A stretch of DNA of 64,000 nt from NCBI GenBank assembly GCA_049616325.1, contig JBMZHG010000004.1, forward strand, positions 44,639 to 108,638. Reading direction: 5' to 3'. A program made the position numbers and the translations under genes. Below the pieces are notes generated by a model that was not told the DNA's origin, did not search any database, and saw only the letters and a list, made by a program, of their open reading frames with translations. Below are positions 43,749-52,984 of this stretch, one piece after another; the first letter of the stretch is position 1; the number at the start of each line of letters is the position of its first letter. This DNA comes from UBA11663 sp049616325 (GTDB lineage: Bacteria; Bacteroidota; Bacteroidia; Flavobacteriales_D; Sanyastnellaceae).

Positions 43749-46109
43749 TTAAATGTTTGTTTTCAATTCAAATTCTGTGGTCTGGTTGCCAACACGAAGG
43801 CCAAACGCCCCCGGTTCCACCTCGTACGCCATATCGTGTCCCACGAACCCAAGTTCGGAAGTGGAGACGCTTAGCACCAACTTCTTTGTTGCACCGGCGT
43901 CCACGAAAGCCCGCTTGTAGGCCATGAGCTTGTCAACACATGGTGTAATTGAAGCCACACGGTCTTGGGCGAACAACATCACGACCTCGGTTGAGGTTCG
44001 TTCTCCGGTGTTGTGGAGTGTCACTTCGACAAGAAGTTCATCGCCCAAGCGCACGTCACCTTCATTCAGCAGCCGCAAGCTTGTGGTCGTGACGGGGCTG
44101 TACGACAGTCCGTGCCCGAAGGGGTATTGTGGCCGGAAAGCCGTCACGCGGCTTCGTGAATGCACGTTTTCAGAGTGCTTTCGGTCGTAGGTCACGTGAC
44201 TGGAGGACTCTCGAGGCCACGTGAACGGCAATCGTCCGGACGGGTTGTATGCCCCGCTGAGAACGCGTGCTACCGCCTGCGCGCCGAAATCACCCGGCAA
44301 GTAGGCCATCACCACCGCGTCCATGTCTCCCTCCACTTCCGAAAACGTTCGCGGACGGCCTTCCACGAAGACACCCACAACCTGCGTTTCTGTGGCGGCC
44401 ACCTCGCGCACGAGTTGCATTTGGTTGTCCGCAAGTCTCAAGTCTCCGAGGTTGCCCACGAACTCGGTGTACGGCATTTCCCCGAGGAACAATACCGCCA
44501 CTTCGGGACGTTCCGATTGAATCGCCTCGACCACTCGGCGAATGTCCACGGCGTCAAATTCCATGTTCGGCAACTCTTCAAACACCACGCGGTCCGCTCC
44601 AAATTCCTCGCGAAGCCCTTCCACGGCCGTTTTCCTCCCTGGCGTGTTGTATGTCGGGTCCGACCCTTGCCACGTGCCCGTCCAACCCCCATTCAAGGCG
44701 TTCAACGAATGAGCCGTCGGACCGGACACCAAGATCTTTCCCGTCCCCCCGAGTGGCAACAACGGCGCCTCAGGGTACACCGCGTGCGAGCCCTCGTTCT
44801 TGAGCAAGGTGATGCACTCCAAGGCGGCTCGCGCCGCAGGTCCCGACATCGCCTCGCGCTCGTCCGCCGTCAGCGCCGGGGGCAAGCTCCCGCCGTCGTC
44901 CTCCAACAACCCCAACTTCTCCTTCACCGACAAAATCCGCCGAACGCTGAGGTCAATGCGGCTTTCCGTGATTGCGCCTTCTTCAACGAGCTCCTTCAGC
45001 AAGACGGGAAACTCCAAGTCTTGGGGAACCATGCTCATGTCGATCCCCGCTTCGATGGACATTCGAATGGCCTCTTTGTACGTGGGGGCCACGCGGTGGC
45101 GGGTCACCAAATGCCGGATGTCTCCCCAATCGGTGACGACCAGTCCTTCGAAGCCCATTTCTCCGCGCAAGATGTCCGTGAGGACGAAGCGGTTAACGTG
45201 GGTGGGGATGCCGTTCATCTCGCCGCTGTTGACCATGACCGTCATGGCACCTGCCTCCACCGCCTGCGCGAAGGGGGGCAAGAAAACCTCGCGCAATTGA
45301 CGCTCGGGCACGTACGCGGGCGTGCGGTCCTTACCGCTCCAAGGCGTGCTGTACCCCAGGTAATGCTTCAACGTCGCCGCCACTTTCACGGGCCCTTCTT
45401 GAAGGCCCTTGACCATGCTCTCGCCCATGTCTCCAACAAGCTTCACATCCTCCCCAAACGTTTCCCAAAACCGCGGCCAGCGTGGATCGCGGCCGACGTC
45501 CAGCACGGGAGCAAAATTCCACGGAATGCCGCATGCATGGATTTCTTTCGCCGTAACCTCTGCCATTTTGCGGACAAGCAAGGTGTCCCAAGTGGCCGCC
45601 AAGGCGATTTGCTGCGGCCCCAGTGCAGCACCAGAGGTGTAGGTTGCGCCGTGAATGGCGTCCACGCCATAAAGCACAGGAATTCCCTTTGCTCGAACGC
45701 TGGCCTCCTGAATTCCCGACACCAATTCGCGCCATTGCGCAGGCGGATAAGCATGCCCGCCGCTGTTCAAAACGCTTCCAACTCGTGCCTCGTCAAAGGC
45801 TTGAAGCAGTTTGGCCGTTTCAAGGCGATGCGGCTCCTCCAAATCGAACGTGTCGCCCACACACAGCATGTCCAACGTGAGTTGCGTCATCTCACCCACC
45901 TTGTCTTCCAGGGTCATGGATGCCAAAAGCGCCTCCACCCGACCTGACCCTCGGAAGGACTCGAGCTCAAAGTCGCTCACCCCCTTGGCCTTCCCCTCAG
46001 CTTGGCACGACGACCAACCCAAAAGGGCCACCAAAAGCAGGCTTGCGGGTCGCAGGGACGCAAATGGAAAGTACAGGTGGCGCAGGAGCACCGGGCAGGC
46101 TTGTACCAT
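43749..46109 (-). CDS. GH3 beta-glucosidase lipoprotein
   Basis: This 786-residue GH3 enzyme should remove glucose from beta-glucan oligosaccharides. The lipobox is LLGWSSC (Cys 35). The TIM-barrel domain contains KHYLGYSTPWSGKDR near 248 and the nucleophile Asp327 in EGLVVTDWGDI. The C-terminal domain carries the acid/base in an alpha/beta sandwich and ends with an FN3-like domain (LHNTGERTSTEVVMLF near 700). It is the first gene of the laminarin locus, with the binding protein six bases downstream. Bases 46110-46268 separate it from the patatin gene and should hold the locus promoter, although I see no full TAnnTTTG match there. Confidence 0.93.
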   Translation of the reverse strand: MVQACPVLLRHLYFPFASLRPASLLLVALLGWSSCQAEGKAKGVSDFELESFRGSGRVEALLASMTLEDKVGEMTQLTLDMLCVGDTFDLEEPHRLETAKLLQAFDEARVGSVLNSGGHAYPPAQWRELVSGIQEASVRAKGIPVLYGVDAIHGATYTSGAALGPQQIALAATWDTLLVRKMAEVTAKEIHACGIPWNFAPVLDVGRDPRWPRFWETFGEDVKLVGDMGESMVKGLQEGPVKVAATLKHYLGYSTPWSGKDRTPAYVPERQLREVFLPPFAQAVEAGAMTVMVNSGEMNGIPTHVNRFVLTDILRGEMGFEGLVVTDWGDIRHLVTRHRVAPTYKEAIRMSIEAGIDMSMVPQDLEFPVLLKELVEEGAITESRIDLSVRRILSVKEKLGLLEDDGGSLPPALTADEREAMSGPAARAALECITLLKNEGSHAVYPEAPLLPLGGTGKILVSGPTAHSLNALNGGWTGTWQGSDPTYNTPGRKTAVEGLREEFGADRVVFEELPNMEFDAVDIRRVVEAIQSERPEVAVLFLGEMPYTEFVGNLGDLRLADNQMQLVREVAATETQVVGVFVEGRPRTFSEVEGDMDAVVMAYLPGDFGAQAVARVLSGAYNPSGRLPFTWPRESSSHVTYDRKHSENVHSRSRVTAFRPQYPFGHGLSYSPVTTTSLRLLNEGDVRLGDELLVEVTLHNTGERTSTEVVMLFAQDRVASITPCVDKLMAYKRAFVDAGATKKLVLSVSTSELGFVGHDMAYEVEPGAFGLRVGNQTTEFELKTNI

Positions 46110-46140
46110 GTGAGGGACAACTCAGCGAGCGTTGTGTGAT

Positions 46141-46154
46141 TCCAGTCCACTGGA
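46141..46154. promoter_or_regulatory. dyad upstream of the laminarin locus
   Basis: TCCAGTCCACTGGA is a six-base inverted repeat with a two-base centre, 32 bases upstream of the GH3 start codon, in the only intergenic space that could control the locus. It could be an operator; nothing else supports this. Confidence 0.25.
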
Positions 46155-46268
46155 TGGAGGCATTGTCCGGACGACCTGGAAGCGCTCTCGCTAAAGCCGC
46201 AAGCTACTTCATTCCATTGAGATAATCCTGCCTATCGGCCCAAAAGGTGTCCCAGTGACAACTTGAAC

Positions 46269-47147
46269 TCAAAAACGAAAGCGCGTCGCGTTGGTTCGGT
46301 GGGCCCACCAATTCATGGCCGTCTCGGCGCCGAGCCGGTAATCGGCCATGACGTCCGCTGCCGAAACGGACCAGCCGTCGGTGGCGAGTGGAAACGGTGG
46401 AGCAATTTCCTCCCAAGTTCTCCCCTCGTTGTCTCCGCCGAGGAGCAACCGATCGACGGTTGCGTTGTACCGCTCGTGGCCTTGTTCAAAGAGCGGGACA
46501 AGCGCCGGATTGTGACGGTACCAGTACGACGCGAAGTAATCGACGTAGCTCTGGGAGACGTGATCCCCCATGGGCCTTGTTCTCACCACAAGAATGTTCT
46601 TGCCTCCCAGGTCCAAGGCCTTTTCGAGTGGAATCGGGTCGGAATATCCCCCGTCGAACACCCACTTCTCTCGAAAACGAACCTTCCCACGTGTGACAAG
46701 CGGGAGGGTGGCCGAGGCGACGAGAGCGTTGACCCATTCCCGTTCCTTGGGCTCGAAATACAACGGCTGGCCGCTTTCCAATTCGGTGGTGACAACGAGG
46801 GCTTGGACCTTGGTTTGGGCTTGCGCGAGCGCCTCCAAATCCAACGGGGCGTGTCGCATCACATACGCTTTGAGGTGGGCCAAATTCATCAACCCCTCCT
46901 TCGACCACGCCGAAGAAAACCGAATGAACTTGCCGTCCTCCACCAATTCCTTGGAGACCCGGTAGAAATGCTTGTACTGGCCCGAGAGGTGCGACGCCAT
47001 CACCATGGCGCCTGCGCTGACGCCGAGGATGCGCTCAAACGGCATGGGGCCCAAGAGCAGCAACGCGTCCATCACCCCCGCGGTGAAGGCGCAGCGCAGG
47101 CTTCCTCCTTCGAGGACCAGGGTGTCGTATGAGCGAAGTGAAGGCAT
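46269..47147 (-). CDS. patatin-like phospholipase
   Basis: This 292-residue cytoplasmic protein is a RssA/YjjU-type patatin. The oxyanion hole is LEGGSLRCAFTAG at 12-24, the nucleophile Ser44 lies in GVSAGA, and the catalytic Asp165 is in FDGGYSD. Together these give the Ser-Asp dyad of lipid acyl hydrolases. No signal peptide is seen. It lies upstream of GH3 on the same strand but 159 bases away, so it is probably transcribed separately. Confidence 0.92.
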   Translation of the reverse strand: MPSLRSYDTLVLEGGSLRCAFTAGVMDALLLLGPMPFERILGVSAGAMVMASHLSGQYKHFYRVSKELVEDGKFIRFSSAWSKEGLMNLAHLKAYVMRHAPLDLEALAQAQTKVQALVVTTELESGQPLYFEPKEREWVNALVASATLPLVTRGKVRFREKWVFDGGYSDPIPLEKALDLGGKNILVVRTRPMGDHVSQSYVDYFASYWYRHNPALVPLFEQGHERYNATVDRLLLGGDNEGRTWEEIAPPFPLATDGWSVSAADVMADYRLGAETAMNWWAHRTNATRFRF

Positions 47148-47191
47148 GGGCGGTCTTAGAATTTACGGCAAATGCCGCCAAATTGTTGCCC

Positions 47192-48283
47192 TTACCTCCC
47201 GCCCCACGTGGGGCACTCGCGGCAGTCGCGGTCGGAATTGCCCCAGCGCAAGGCCACCCCTGCGCTCACGTAATCAGCGCGCCAGTCCGTGAATCGGAGG
47301 GATGCAAACACATCCAAACTTGGGTGGACCGACAAGAACAACTGGGCCTTGTTAAATCCTTGAACAAATCCAGGCGTGGGGTTCCAAAGCACCCCGCCTT
47401 TGAGAAGGTCCAGCCGGGCGCGACCGAACAACCAAGACCACCCCGCACACAAGCCCGGCTGCAGTCGATCAAGCACGAAGGGCGCAAGGGTGTCGGACGG
47501 CGCGTCCGTTGCGGGATCGGCGCGCAAGGCGCCGTGGTGCACCACGGATCCCTGAGCTGTGACGGCGAAACGCGGACTCCACACGAACGAGGTTTGGGCC
47601 AGAAATTCCTGAACGCCGTAGACGTGCCCACCGTACCCGCCGTGGTCGCGACCCCCAAGAGCGAGCCCCACGTTTGAGCGGAACTTCAAGGGCTGGGCTC
47701 CGTCCATGTACACGCTGTGGCGCGGGGTTTCACCCAACCGAAACGTGAGCTCGGCTTGCGGCGTGTTGATGCCTTTGTTGGGTCGGCGCAACGCCCCGTT
47801 GCTCGTGTGCAAGATGCCCACGCCCAGGCTGATCGGACTGTCGTTGGCCACCGTGATTCCAAGCCTCACGAGGCCGTTGAGGTGAGAGCCGACGGCTTCG
47901 AGATCCGGAGATGTCTCGGGGTGGTAAATCTTCGCGTTGTAGGCGAGACCGGTGGAAAACGACCACCCTACAAGGCGGGTTTGGCCTGTACGCAAGGTCC
48001 AACCCAGCTGGGGCTGCCATCCGTAAGACGAAGCACCAATGCGGTGCATGCCGACAAAACCGCCGTGCTCCACGCCCCCAAAAAACGCCGCCCATCCATT
48101 CGTCGCGCGGGTCATCCACGCCGCGTAGCCTCCGAAGGCCGTGCCGTCTACCGCATCCCGCATGTCGCCTTCCGCAAGCCACACGCCTGAGGACGTCCGG
48201 ACCTCGGTGGGCCACCACTGCATTTGGGCTTGAACCCCTAGGCTGAGCATGCTCAGCAATCCGAAAAACGCGAAACCCTTCAT
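47192..48283 (-). CDS. PagL-like acyloxyacyl hydrolase / lipid A deacylase family outer-membrane protein
   Basis: The protein (about 363 residues) has a signal peptide (MKGFAFFGLLSMLSLGVQAQ) and alternating beta strands of an outer-membrane barrel. The segment ILHTSNGALRRPNKGIN near 183-199 matches the PagL/acyloxyacyl hydrolase signature HxSNG...N.GIN, including the His and Ser of the active site, so removal of a lipid A acyl chain is likely. I considered a PorP/SprF family assignment, but the HxSN motif argues for PagL. I chose the ATG at 48283, overlapping the DUF1801 stop, because it begins the signal peptide. Confidence 0.75.
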   Translation of the reverse strand: MKGFAFFGLLSMLSLGVQAQMQWWPTEVRTSSGVWLAEGDMRDAVDGTAFGGYAAWMTRATNGWAAFFGGVEHGGFVGMHRIGASSYGWQPQLGWTLRTGQTRLVGWSFSTGLAYNAKIYHPETSPDLEAVGSHLNGLVRLGITVANDSPISLGVGILHTSNGALRRPNKGINTPQAELTFRLGETPRHSVYMDGAQPLKFRSNVGLALGGRDHGGYGGHVYGVQEFLAQTSFVWSPRFAVTAQGSVVHHGALRADPATDAPSDTLAPFVLDRLQPGLCAGWSWLFGRARLDLLKGGVLWNPTPGFVQGFNKAQLFLSVHPSLDVFASLRFTDWRADYVSAGVALRWGNSDRDCRECPTWGGR

Positions 48284-48738
48284 TTCTTTTTGAATGCCGA
48301 TTCGTAGCGCGCAATCCAATCGTCCGGCGTCATGCGCGTCGCCAGTTCGCCAATCAAGTCCCACGGGATCTTGTCCATTTTCTTAAAGCGAATGCAGCTT
48401 TTCCCCATATCCAGCTTTCCATGCTGACCCGAGTCCCACGCCCCTGTGAACCACGCCATGTCTTCTGGGCTGGCGTAGAGGCCCATGTGGTAGAGGGCGA
48501 CAAAGTTCTTTTGGTTGGCGAAACTCACAAACGGAAGCGGCAGTCGGGGGTCGCAGTGGTAACCAGGCTCGTACAAACTGTGAGGCACCACATACCCAGG
48601 CATGCCGTAGCTCAGCTCTTCCGAAAACCCTTGAGGCAAGTTGTCGCTCAGCACCTCGCGCATCCGGCGCAAGGCCTCCTGACGCTCCTCGGGCGCCTTG
48701 TTGAGGTAGTCCTCGACAGAAGTGGCTTCGATTTTCAT
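48280..48738 (-). CDS. DUF1801 domain protein
   Basis: This cytoplasmic protein of about 152 residues has the DUF1801 (YdhG-like) pattern: SVEDYLNKAPEERQEALRRM near 6-25, SEELSYGMPGYVV near 40, FANQKNFVALYHMGLY near 72 and KSCIRFKKMDKIPWDLI near 112. The function is unknown. I took the ATG at 48738, since the longer frame would start inside cysQ's intergenic region and adds non-conserved residues. It overlaps the PagL-like gene by four bases. Confidence 0.85.
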   Translation of the reverse strand: MKIEATSVEDYLNKAPEERQEALRRMREVLSDNLPQGFSEELSYGMPGYVVPHSLYEPGYHCDPRLPLPFVSFANQKNFVALYHMGLYASPEDMAWFTGAWDSGQHGKLDMGKSCIRFKKMDKIPWDLIGELATRMTPDDWIARYESAFKKK

Positions 48739-48764
48739 GCTTGAAAGAAAACGGGATTCGTCCG

Positions 48765-49568
48765 TCAATTCGTGCGTGAGACCAAAAACCACGCATTCAA
48801 CAATTCTTCCCGGTTGTATCGCATGGTCTCGCCAGTAAGCTGATCAACGACGTCGCAACCTGCCGCCTCGCACACCGCTTGACCCGCCGCCGTGTCCCAC
48901 TCCATGGTGGGAGCGAACCGCGGGTAGGCATCGGCCGTGCCCTCCGCCACCATGCACAGCTTGAGGGAACTCCCCTTGCTGATCAAGTCCACTTCGCCGT
49001 GCTCAGCTCGTACTTCTTCCACGTAGGCCTCCGTCTCGGGAGACATATGCGAACGGCTCGCCACCACCGTGAACGGCCGGGCCGCCGTAGCTACGAACGG
49101 CAAGGCGGAACGTGCAGACCACGCCTCGTCTGCGGAAGGAACGACGTTCATGTCTACCTCCAGACGCCAGGCGCCTTCTCCCACCACGCCCACGTAAGCG
49201 TGGCCCAACACCGGCGCCAACACCACTCCGCCTGCCACGCGACCGTCGCGCACCAGCGCCACGTTCACCGTGAACTCGCCGTTGCGCTTGATGAATTCCT
49301 TGGTGCCGTCCACCGGGTCGACGATCCAAAGCTCCCGCCATCCCTGCCGCTCCGAAAACGGCATGTGCTTTCCTTCTTCCGACAGCACCGGAATGCCTGT
49401 GGCTTCAAGGTGCCTCATCAGCACGTCGTGGGCGACGCGGTCGGCGCGGGTCAAGGGGCTTTGGTCTTCCTTGTACTCCACCCCCACGTCGTCGCTTTCG
49501 TAGATGTCCAAAATCTCCCGGCCTGCCTCCAAGCTCGCGGCCAAGGCCACGCGAATCCAATCGTTCAT
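48765..49568 (-). CDS. cysQ: 3'(2'),5'-bisphosphate nucleotidase
   Basis: CysQ removes phosphate from PAP, the by-product of sulfate assimilation. The 267-residue member of the inositol-monophosphatase fold shows the metal sites SEEGKHMPF near 63, WIVDPVDGTKEF near 82 and EWDTAAGQAVCEAAG near 222, as well as KEDQSPLTRAD near 33. It is the family's usual length. It lies 26 bases after the dioxygenase gene and may be cotranscribed with it, with no obvious shared role. Confidence 0.93.
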   Translation of the reverse strand: MNDWIRVALAASLEAGREILDIYESDDVGVEYKEDQSPLTRADRVAHDVLMRHLEATGIPVLSEEGKHMPFSERQGWRELWIVDPVDGTKEFIKRNGEFTVNVALVRDGRVAGGVVLAPVLGHAYVGVVGEGAWRLEVDMNVVPSADEAWSARSALPFVATAARPFTVVASRSHMSPETEAYVEEVRAEHGEVDLISKGSSLKLCMVAEGTADAYPRFAPTMEWDTAAGQAVCEAAGCDVVDQLTGETMRYNREELLNAWFLVSRTN

Positions 49569-49594
49569 GGCGTCAAAGGTGCGTCACGCAGCCC

Positions 49595-50605
49595 TCACTT
49601 CGCAACCGTCATGCGCTTCACGTCGGTGAATCGACCCCGGGCGGTTTGGATTTCAAACCGGTAGAGGTACGACGCGGGAGGAAGCCCCATCGCATCGAAG
49701 TCCACCGTGAATTCATGCTTTCCGGCGGGCAACGGATCCATGATGACGCTCGCTACGCGAGTACCCGTCGGGCTGAACAACGCGTAAGACACCTTGGCCG
49801 CCTCGTGCAACACAAGGGGAATTTGCGTGAAGGTTGCGACCGGGTTGGGGAAGTTTTGGCCCAACTCAAACACACGGGCGTTCTGCAATTCCTGGTACCC
49901 CACTCCACTCGTTCCCGCTCCTTCCACCGTCGCTTCAAAATGCGACACGTATTCCTGCGCTTCTTCGTCCCAGGCCAAATCCGCCACCTGAAGTTCATAC
50001 CCGTCCGCAAACACGCCGTCTTGCACCGGGCTCAAAGGATCGGGACCCGCAGGATACAACTCCGGATGCGCACTCACGGCATTCACCGCATCCTCGTGCG
50101 GCCACGTCCACTGGCTTACCACGCTGTATTGCGAACTGACGTGAACCTGAAAGTGCACGTGCGTCACGCGACCCGGGTACCAACCGGGGAAAATCGTAAC
50201 GAACTCGCACTCGCCGTTGGCGTCGGTCATTTGGTAGCCGCGGCAGTACGTCAACCCTTCCGACCCCATCTGCGCGTACCCAGAATAATCCCCGTCTCGG
50301 TCGCAATGCCAAACGTTGACTCGTACGTTCGGCATCGGCTCGCAGTTGTCGGCACCCACAATGCGAATGCGCTGACGCAACCTCACTCCCTCACGGTCCT
50401 CGTGAATTTCCTGCCGAAAAAAGAACTCGTTTTCCGTGAGGTCGAGCGGAAACGGCCCGGCCGTCTCGCTGGGAATCAGCACGCAATTGCTGCGACTCGA
50501 ACTGAACCCCGCACCTTTTCGGGTTTGGGCGGAAGAGGCAAAGGGAAGGGTCGCGGGGAGAGCGAGGGCGGCTCCCACCGACTTGAGGAATTGACTTCGT
50601 TTCAT
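49595..50605 (-). CDS. secreted intradiol ring-cleavage dioxygenase-like protein with T9SS tail
   Basis: The protein (336 residues) has a signal peptide (MKRSQFLKSVGAALALPATLPF) without a twin-arginine motif. The middle matches intradiol dioxygenases of the protocatechuate/catechol type: IPSETAGPFPLDL near 45, VNVWHCDRDGDYSGY near 95, the FPGWYPGR motif near 140 and THVHFQV near 148. This gives two Tyr and two His as candidate ferric ligands. The end is a T9SS type A domain (NFPNPVATFTQIPL to RMTVAK). It would act outside the cell on an aromatic or catechol-containing substrate. It follows a TonB receptor on the same strand. Confidence 0.82.
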   Translation of the reverse strand: MKRSQFLKSVGAALALPATLPFASSAQTRKGAGFSSSRSNCVLIPSETAGPFPLDLTENEFFFRQEIHEDREGVRLRQRIRIVGADNCEPMPNVRVNVWHCDRDGDYSGYAQMGSEGLTYCRGYQMTDANGECEFVTIFPGWYPGRVTHVHFQVHVSSQYSVVSQWTWPHEDAVNAVSAHPELYPAGPDPLSPVQDGVFADGYELQVADLAWDEEAQEYVSHFEATVEGAGTSGVGYQELQNARVFELGQNFPNPVATFTQIPLVLHEAAKVSYALFSPTGTRVASVIMDPLPAGKHEFTVDFDAMGLPPASYLYRFEIQTARGRFTDVKRMTVAK

Positions 50606-50677
50606 GGCGAACAAAAAAAAGGAACGTGAATCCCCTCGAAGGTACGTACCTCCTCGCTGAACTTATGGGGGTTTGAC

Positions 50678-52861
50678 CTACAGCGTGTACACCACCTGCA
50701 GTCGGACGTTTCGTCCAGGCTCGGCCATCCCCACGTTCCGCAACAGGGAGAGGGTCGGAATGTAGGTCGCGTTCGTTGCGTTGATCACCTGCGCATTCAC
50801 GCGAATGCGTTCGCCCCAATCCCAGGACGTAGACGCGTGCAGCAAAACGGCGTCGCGGGAGGCCTCGACCACCACGCTGCTCGCTCCTTGCGCACGCACC
50901 GCGCCGCCCCAATTGCGTCTGACTTCGCACCGCCCCGAAGCAGGCGGAGACCACGGAAGCACGTCACCTGCATCGTCCCGAGCATCGACGTACGACAACG
51001 CGACGTGAGCCGACCAAGGCAGGTCGCGCGGGGCTTTCCAGGAGGCATTCATGTCGGCACCCGCAAGCCGGGCCAACGTCGCTTGGTGCAACTGCACGGG
51101 AAAGCCCTCCCCGTTGGTTTGGCCCGTTGGAACGAGGAGCATGTAGTTCGCAATCTGGCTGGCGTACACGGCCACGTCGCCGCTCCAGCCTGCTCCGTCG
51201 GCCGTCGAATTCACAACCCACTGAAGTTCCACGCTTCTGCTGGTTTCCGCGTTCAGGTCGACGTCGCCTTGTTCCTCTCGGAAGCTGTCGTGATGAATGC
51301 CATACGCCAACAACTCCGACAACCCCGGCGCGCGGTTGCCCTGCATGACGTGCGCTCCCAAGCGGTGGCGTTCGCGCACTTGCCACGTGGCACCCAAAGC
51401 ACCCGACACCATTCCGTATCCGCGACTTCCAGAGGCTGCCAGGTGTTCAGCATCCGAGACCAACCCCGGACGGGCCGACCACGCGATGCGGTGCACGTCT
51501 CCACGAATCGAAGCCGTAGGCACCACGGAAGCTGCGGGCTTGGACGCCTTGGCAAACACACCTGTGCCTTGAATGGCTGCGTCGGGAATGAATGCTCGGT
51601 CGAGGTCGATGAGGGCGGTGTCGTTTTGGTTCGACTTGGAAAAGCCTTGGCTCCCCAACGACCACTCCCACCCCTGGTCGCCCTTGCGATGGGCACGAAT
51701 GTCGTACCGCGTGGTGCGCAAACTGAGATCCAACTCAGTGTGGGCCTTTTCGTTGTCTTCGGTCAAGCTGTCTGGCGGAACCACTGCGAGTTCCTTGCGG
51801 TGATTCAGCTGGTAGCTGAGCGTGGGATGCCAATCCCATTCGCCCAACCGGAAATGCGCCCCTGTGGTGAGCATGTGGTCGCCCGATTGCTGGGTGCCGC
51901 CGTAGCCTACGATGCCCGCCGTGTTGTAGCACGAGCTGTAGGCACCTTCCCAGGTGCCCCATTTTTGGAGGTAGCCAAAACGACCCTGCGAATAAAATTG
52001 CCGCAACTGCGACCCCTCCGCGGATGTGGCGTCAGGCAACAGGTACTCCCCAAACCGATTGACTCCCATCAGCAAGACGTGGTGCCGAGAAGGGCTTCGT
52101 TTTTGCGTCATCAGTGACGCTTGACTGCCCTTTGTGTTGCTGTGCCCGGTAAACGAGACTTGCGTGAGACGGCCGGGGTCCGAAAGAGGTCCGTTGGGCA
52201 CAACGTTGATTACGCCACCGTAGGCGTCCGGTCCGTATTGAAGCGCTTCTGCTCCTCGAATCACTTCGATCCGGGACACGCCCTGTTCCGGAAAAAAGAT
52301 GCCATGACCTTCGCCCCAGGCTTGGCTTTCGACGCGCGACCCCAAAAACTGAGTCGCGACTCGCAGCCCCGAGAGCCCTCGAAGCACCGGCCGAATCATG
52401 CCCGACCCCGCAGAAACAAACTGAACGCCTGCCACAGACTTCAGTGCTTGAAGCCGAGACGTCGCAGGAACCGCATCCAGCTCCTGAACGGGCATTTCCC
52501 GCACGTTGGCCCGCGTCGCCGAATGCGGCCGAACGAAGGCGTCTTTGACCACGGCGGGAGCCAACACTTGCTCTTCGAAACGCAAAACGATGACCGCGTT
52601 TGCAGCGGGCAAACTGACCGTCCGATTCGTGGTTTCGAAGCCGACATGAGACACCGTCAATCGCGCCTGCGACAACCCCAATTGCATGGCAAACCGGCCC
52701 GCGGCGTCCGTCGTGGTCAACACCTTTCCGACCACGCAGTGTGCTTGCGCAACGGGCTTTCCCAATTCATCCACAACCGTGCCTGTCAGGTCTTGGGCAA
52801 TCCCCAATTGCGGAAAAATCCAACCGAGAAAAGCCACGAGCATGCATGCGCGAAACATCAT
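50678..52861 (-). CDS. TonB-dependent receptor
   Basis: This outer-membrane receptor has about 727 residues. A signal peptide (MMFRACMLVAFLGW, ending near GIAQ) is followed by a CarboxypepD_reg-like domain at about 22-95, a plug with GSGMIRPVLRGLSGLRVATQF near 150 and GAEALQYGPDAYGGVINVVP near 200, and a barrel ending in VRLQVVYTL. The histidine-rich stretch expected for metal receptors is not evident. Its substrate is unknown; the dioxygenase 72 bases downstream suggests an aromatic or metal-chelate compound. I chose the ATG at 52861; a second ATG follows at 52858. Confidence 0.9.
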   Translation of the reverse strand: MMFRACMLVAFLGWIFPQLGIAQDLTGTVVDELGKPVAQAHCVVGKVLTTTDAAGRFAMQLGLSQARLTVSHVGFETTNRTVSLPAANAVIVLRFEEQVLAPAVVKDAFVRPHSATRANVREMPVQELDAVPATSRLQALKSVAGVQFVSAGSGMIRPVLRGLSGLRVATQFLGSRVESQAWGEGHGIFFPEQGVSRIEVIRGAEALQYGPDAYGGVINVVPNGPLSDPGRLTQVSFTGHSNTKGSQASLMTQKRSPSRHHVLLMGVNRFGEYLLPDATSAEGSQLRQFYSQGRFGYLQKWGTWEGAYSSCYNTAGIVGYGGTQQSGDHMLTTGAHFRLGEWDWHPTLSYQLNHRKELAVVPPDSLTEDNEKAHTELDLSLRTTRYDIRAHRKGDQGWEWSLGSQGFSKSNQNDTALIDLDRAFIPDAAIQGTGVFAKASKPAASVVPTASIRGDVHRIAWSARPGLVSDAEHLAASGSRGYGMVSGALGATWQVRERHRLGAHVMQGNRAPGLSELLAYGIHHDSFREEQGDVDLNAETSRSVELQWVVNSTADGAGWSGDVAVYASQIANYMLLVPTGQTNGEGFPVQLHQATLARLAGADMNASWKAPRDLPWSAHVALSYVDARDDAGDVLPWSPPASGRCEVRRNWGGAVRAQGASSVVVEASRDAVLLHASTSWDWGERIRVNAQVINATNATYIPTLSLLRNVGMAEPGRNVRLQVVYTL

Positions 52862-52865
52862 GAGG

Positions 52866-52893
52866 CAAAAGTACTTGGGGGCCTTGCCCACAA
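52866..52893 (-). promoter_or_regulatory. promoter directly before the TonB receptor start
   Basis: On the minus strand TTG (52891-52893), 17 bases and TACTTTTG (52866-52873) fit the Flavobacteria consensus. The box ends four bases before the ATG, so the message would be leaderless. Confidence 0.45.
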
Positions 52894-52984
52894 GGCGCTG
52901 AGTTGTGTCACGTGTCCGTCACAATGCAGAGTTGGTCCTCCGAAAACTTTTCGTTCATTTGCTTCACACCTCTCGAACGTTCTC

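Noticed and set aside
46110..46268. Search for a full sigma-ABfr promoter of the laminarin locus.
   Set aside because: Only a partial TAGCTTG and no well-placed TTTG were found, so I did not call a promoter; only the dyad is listed.
47192..48283. Possible PorP/SprF type IX secretion protein.
   Set aside because: The HTSNGALRRPNKGIN segment fits the PagL/acyloxyacyl hydrolase signature better, and no SprF motif is seen.
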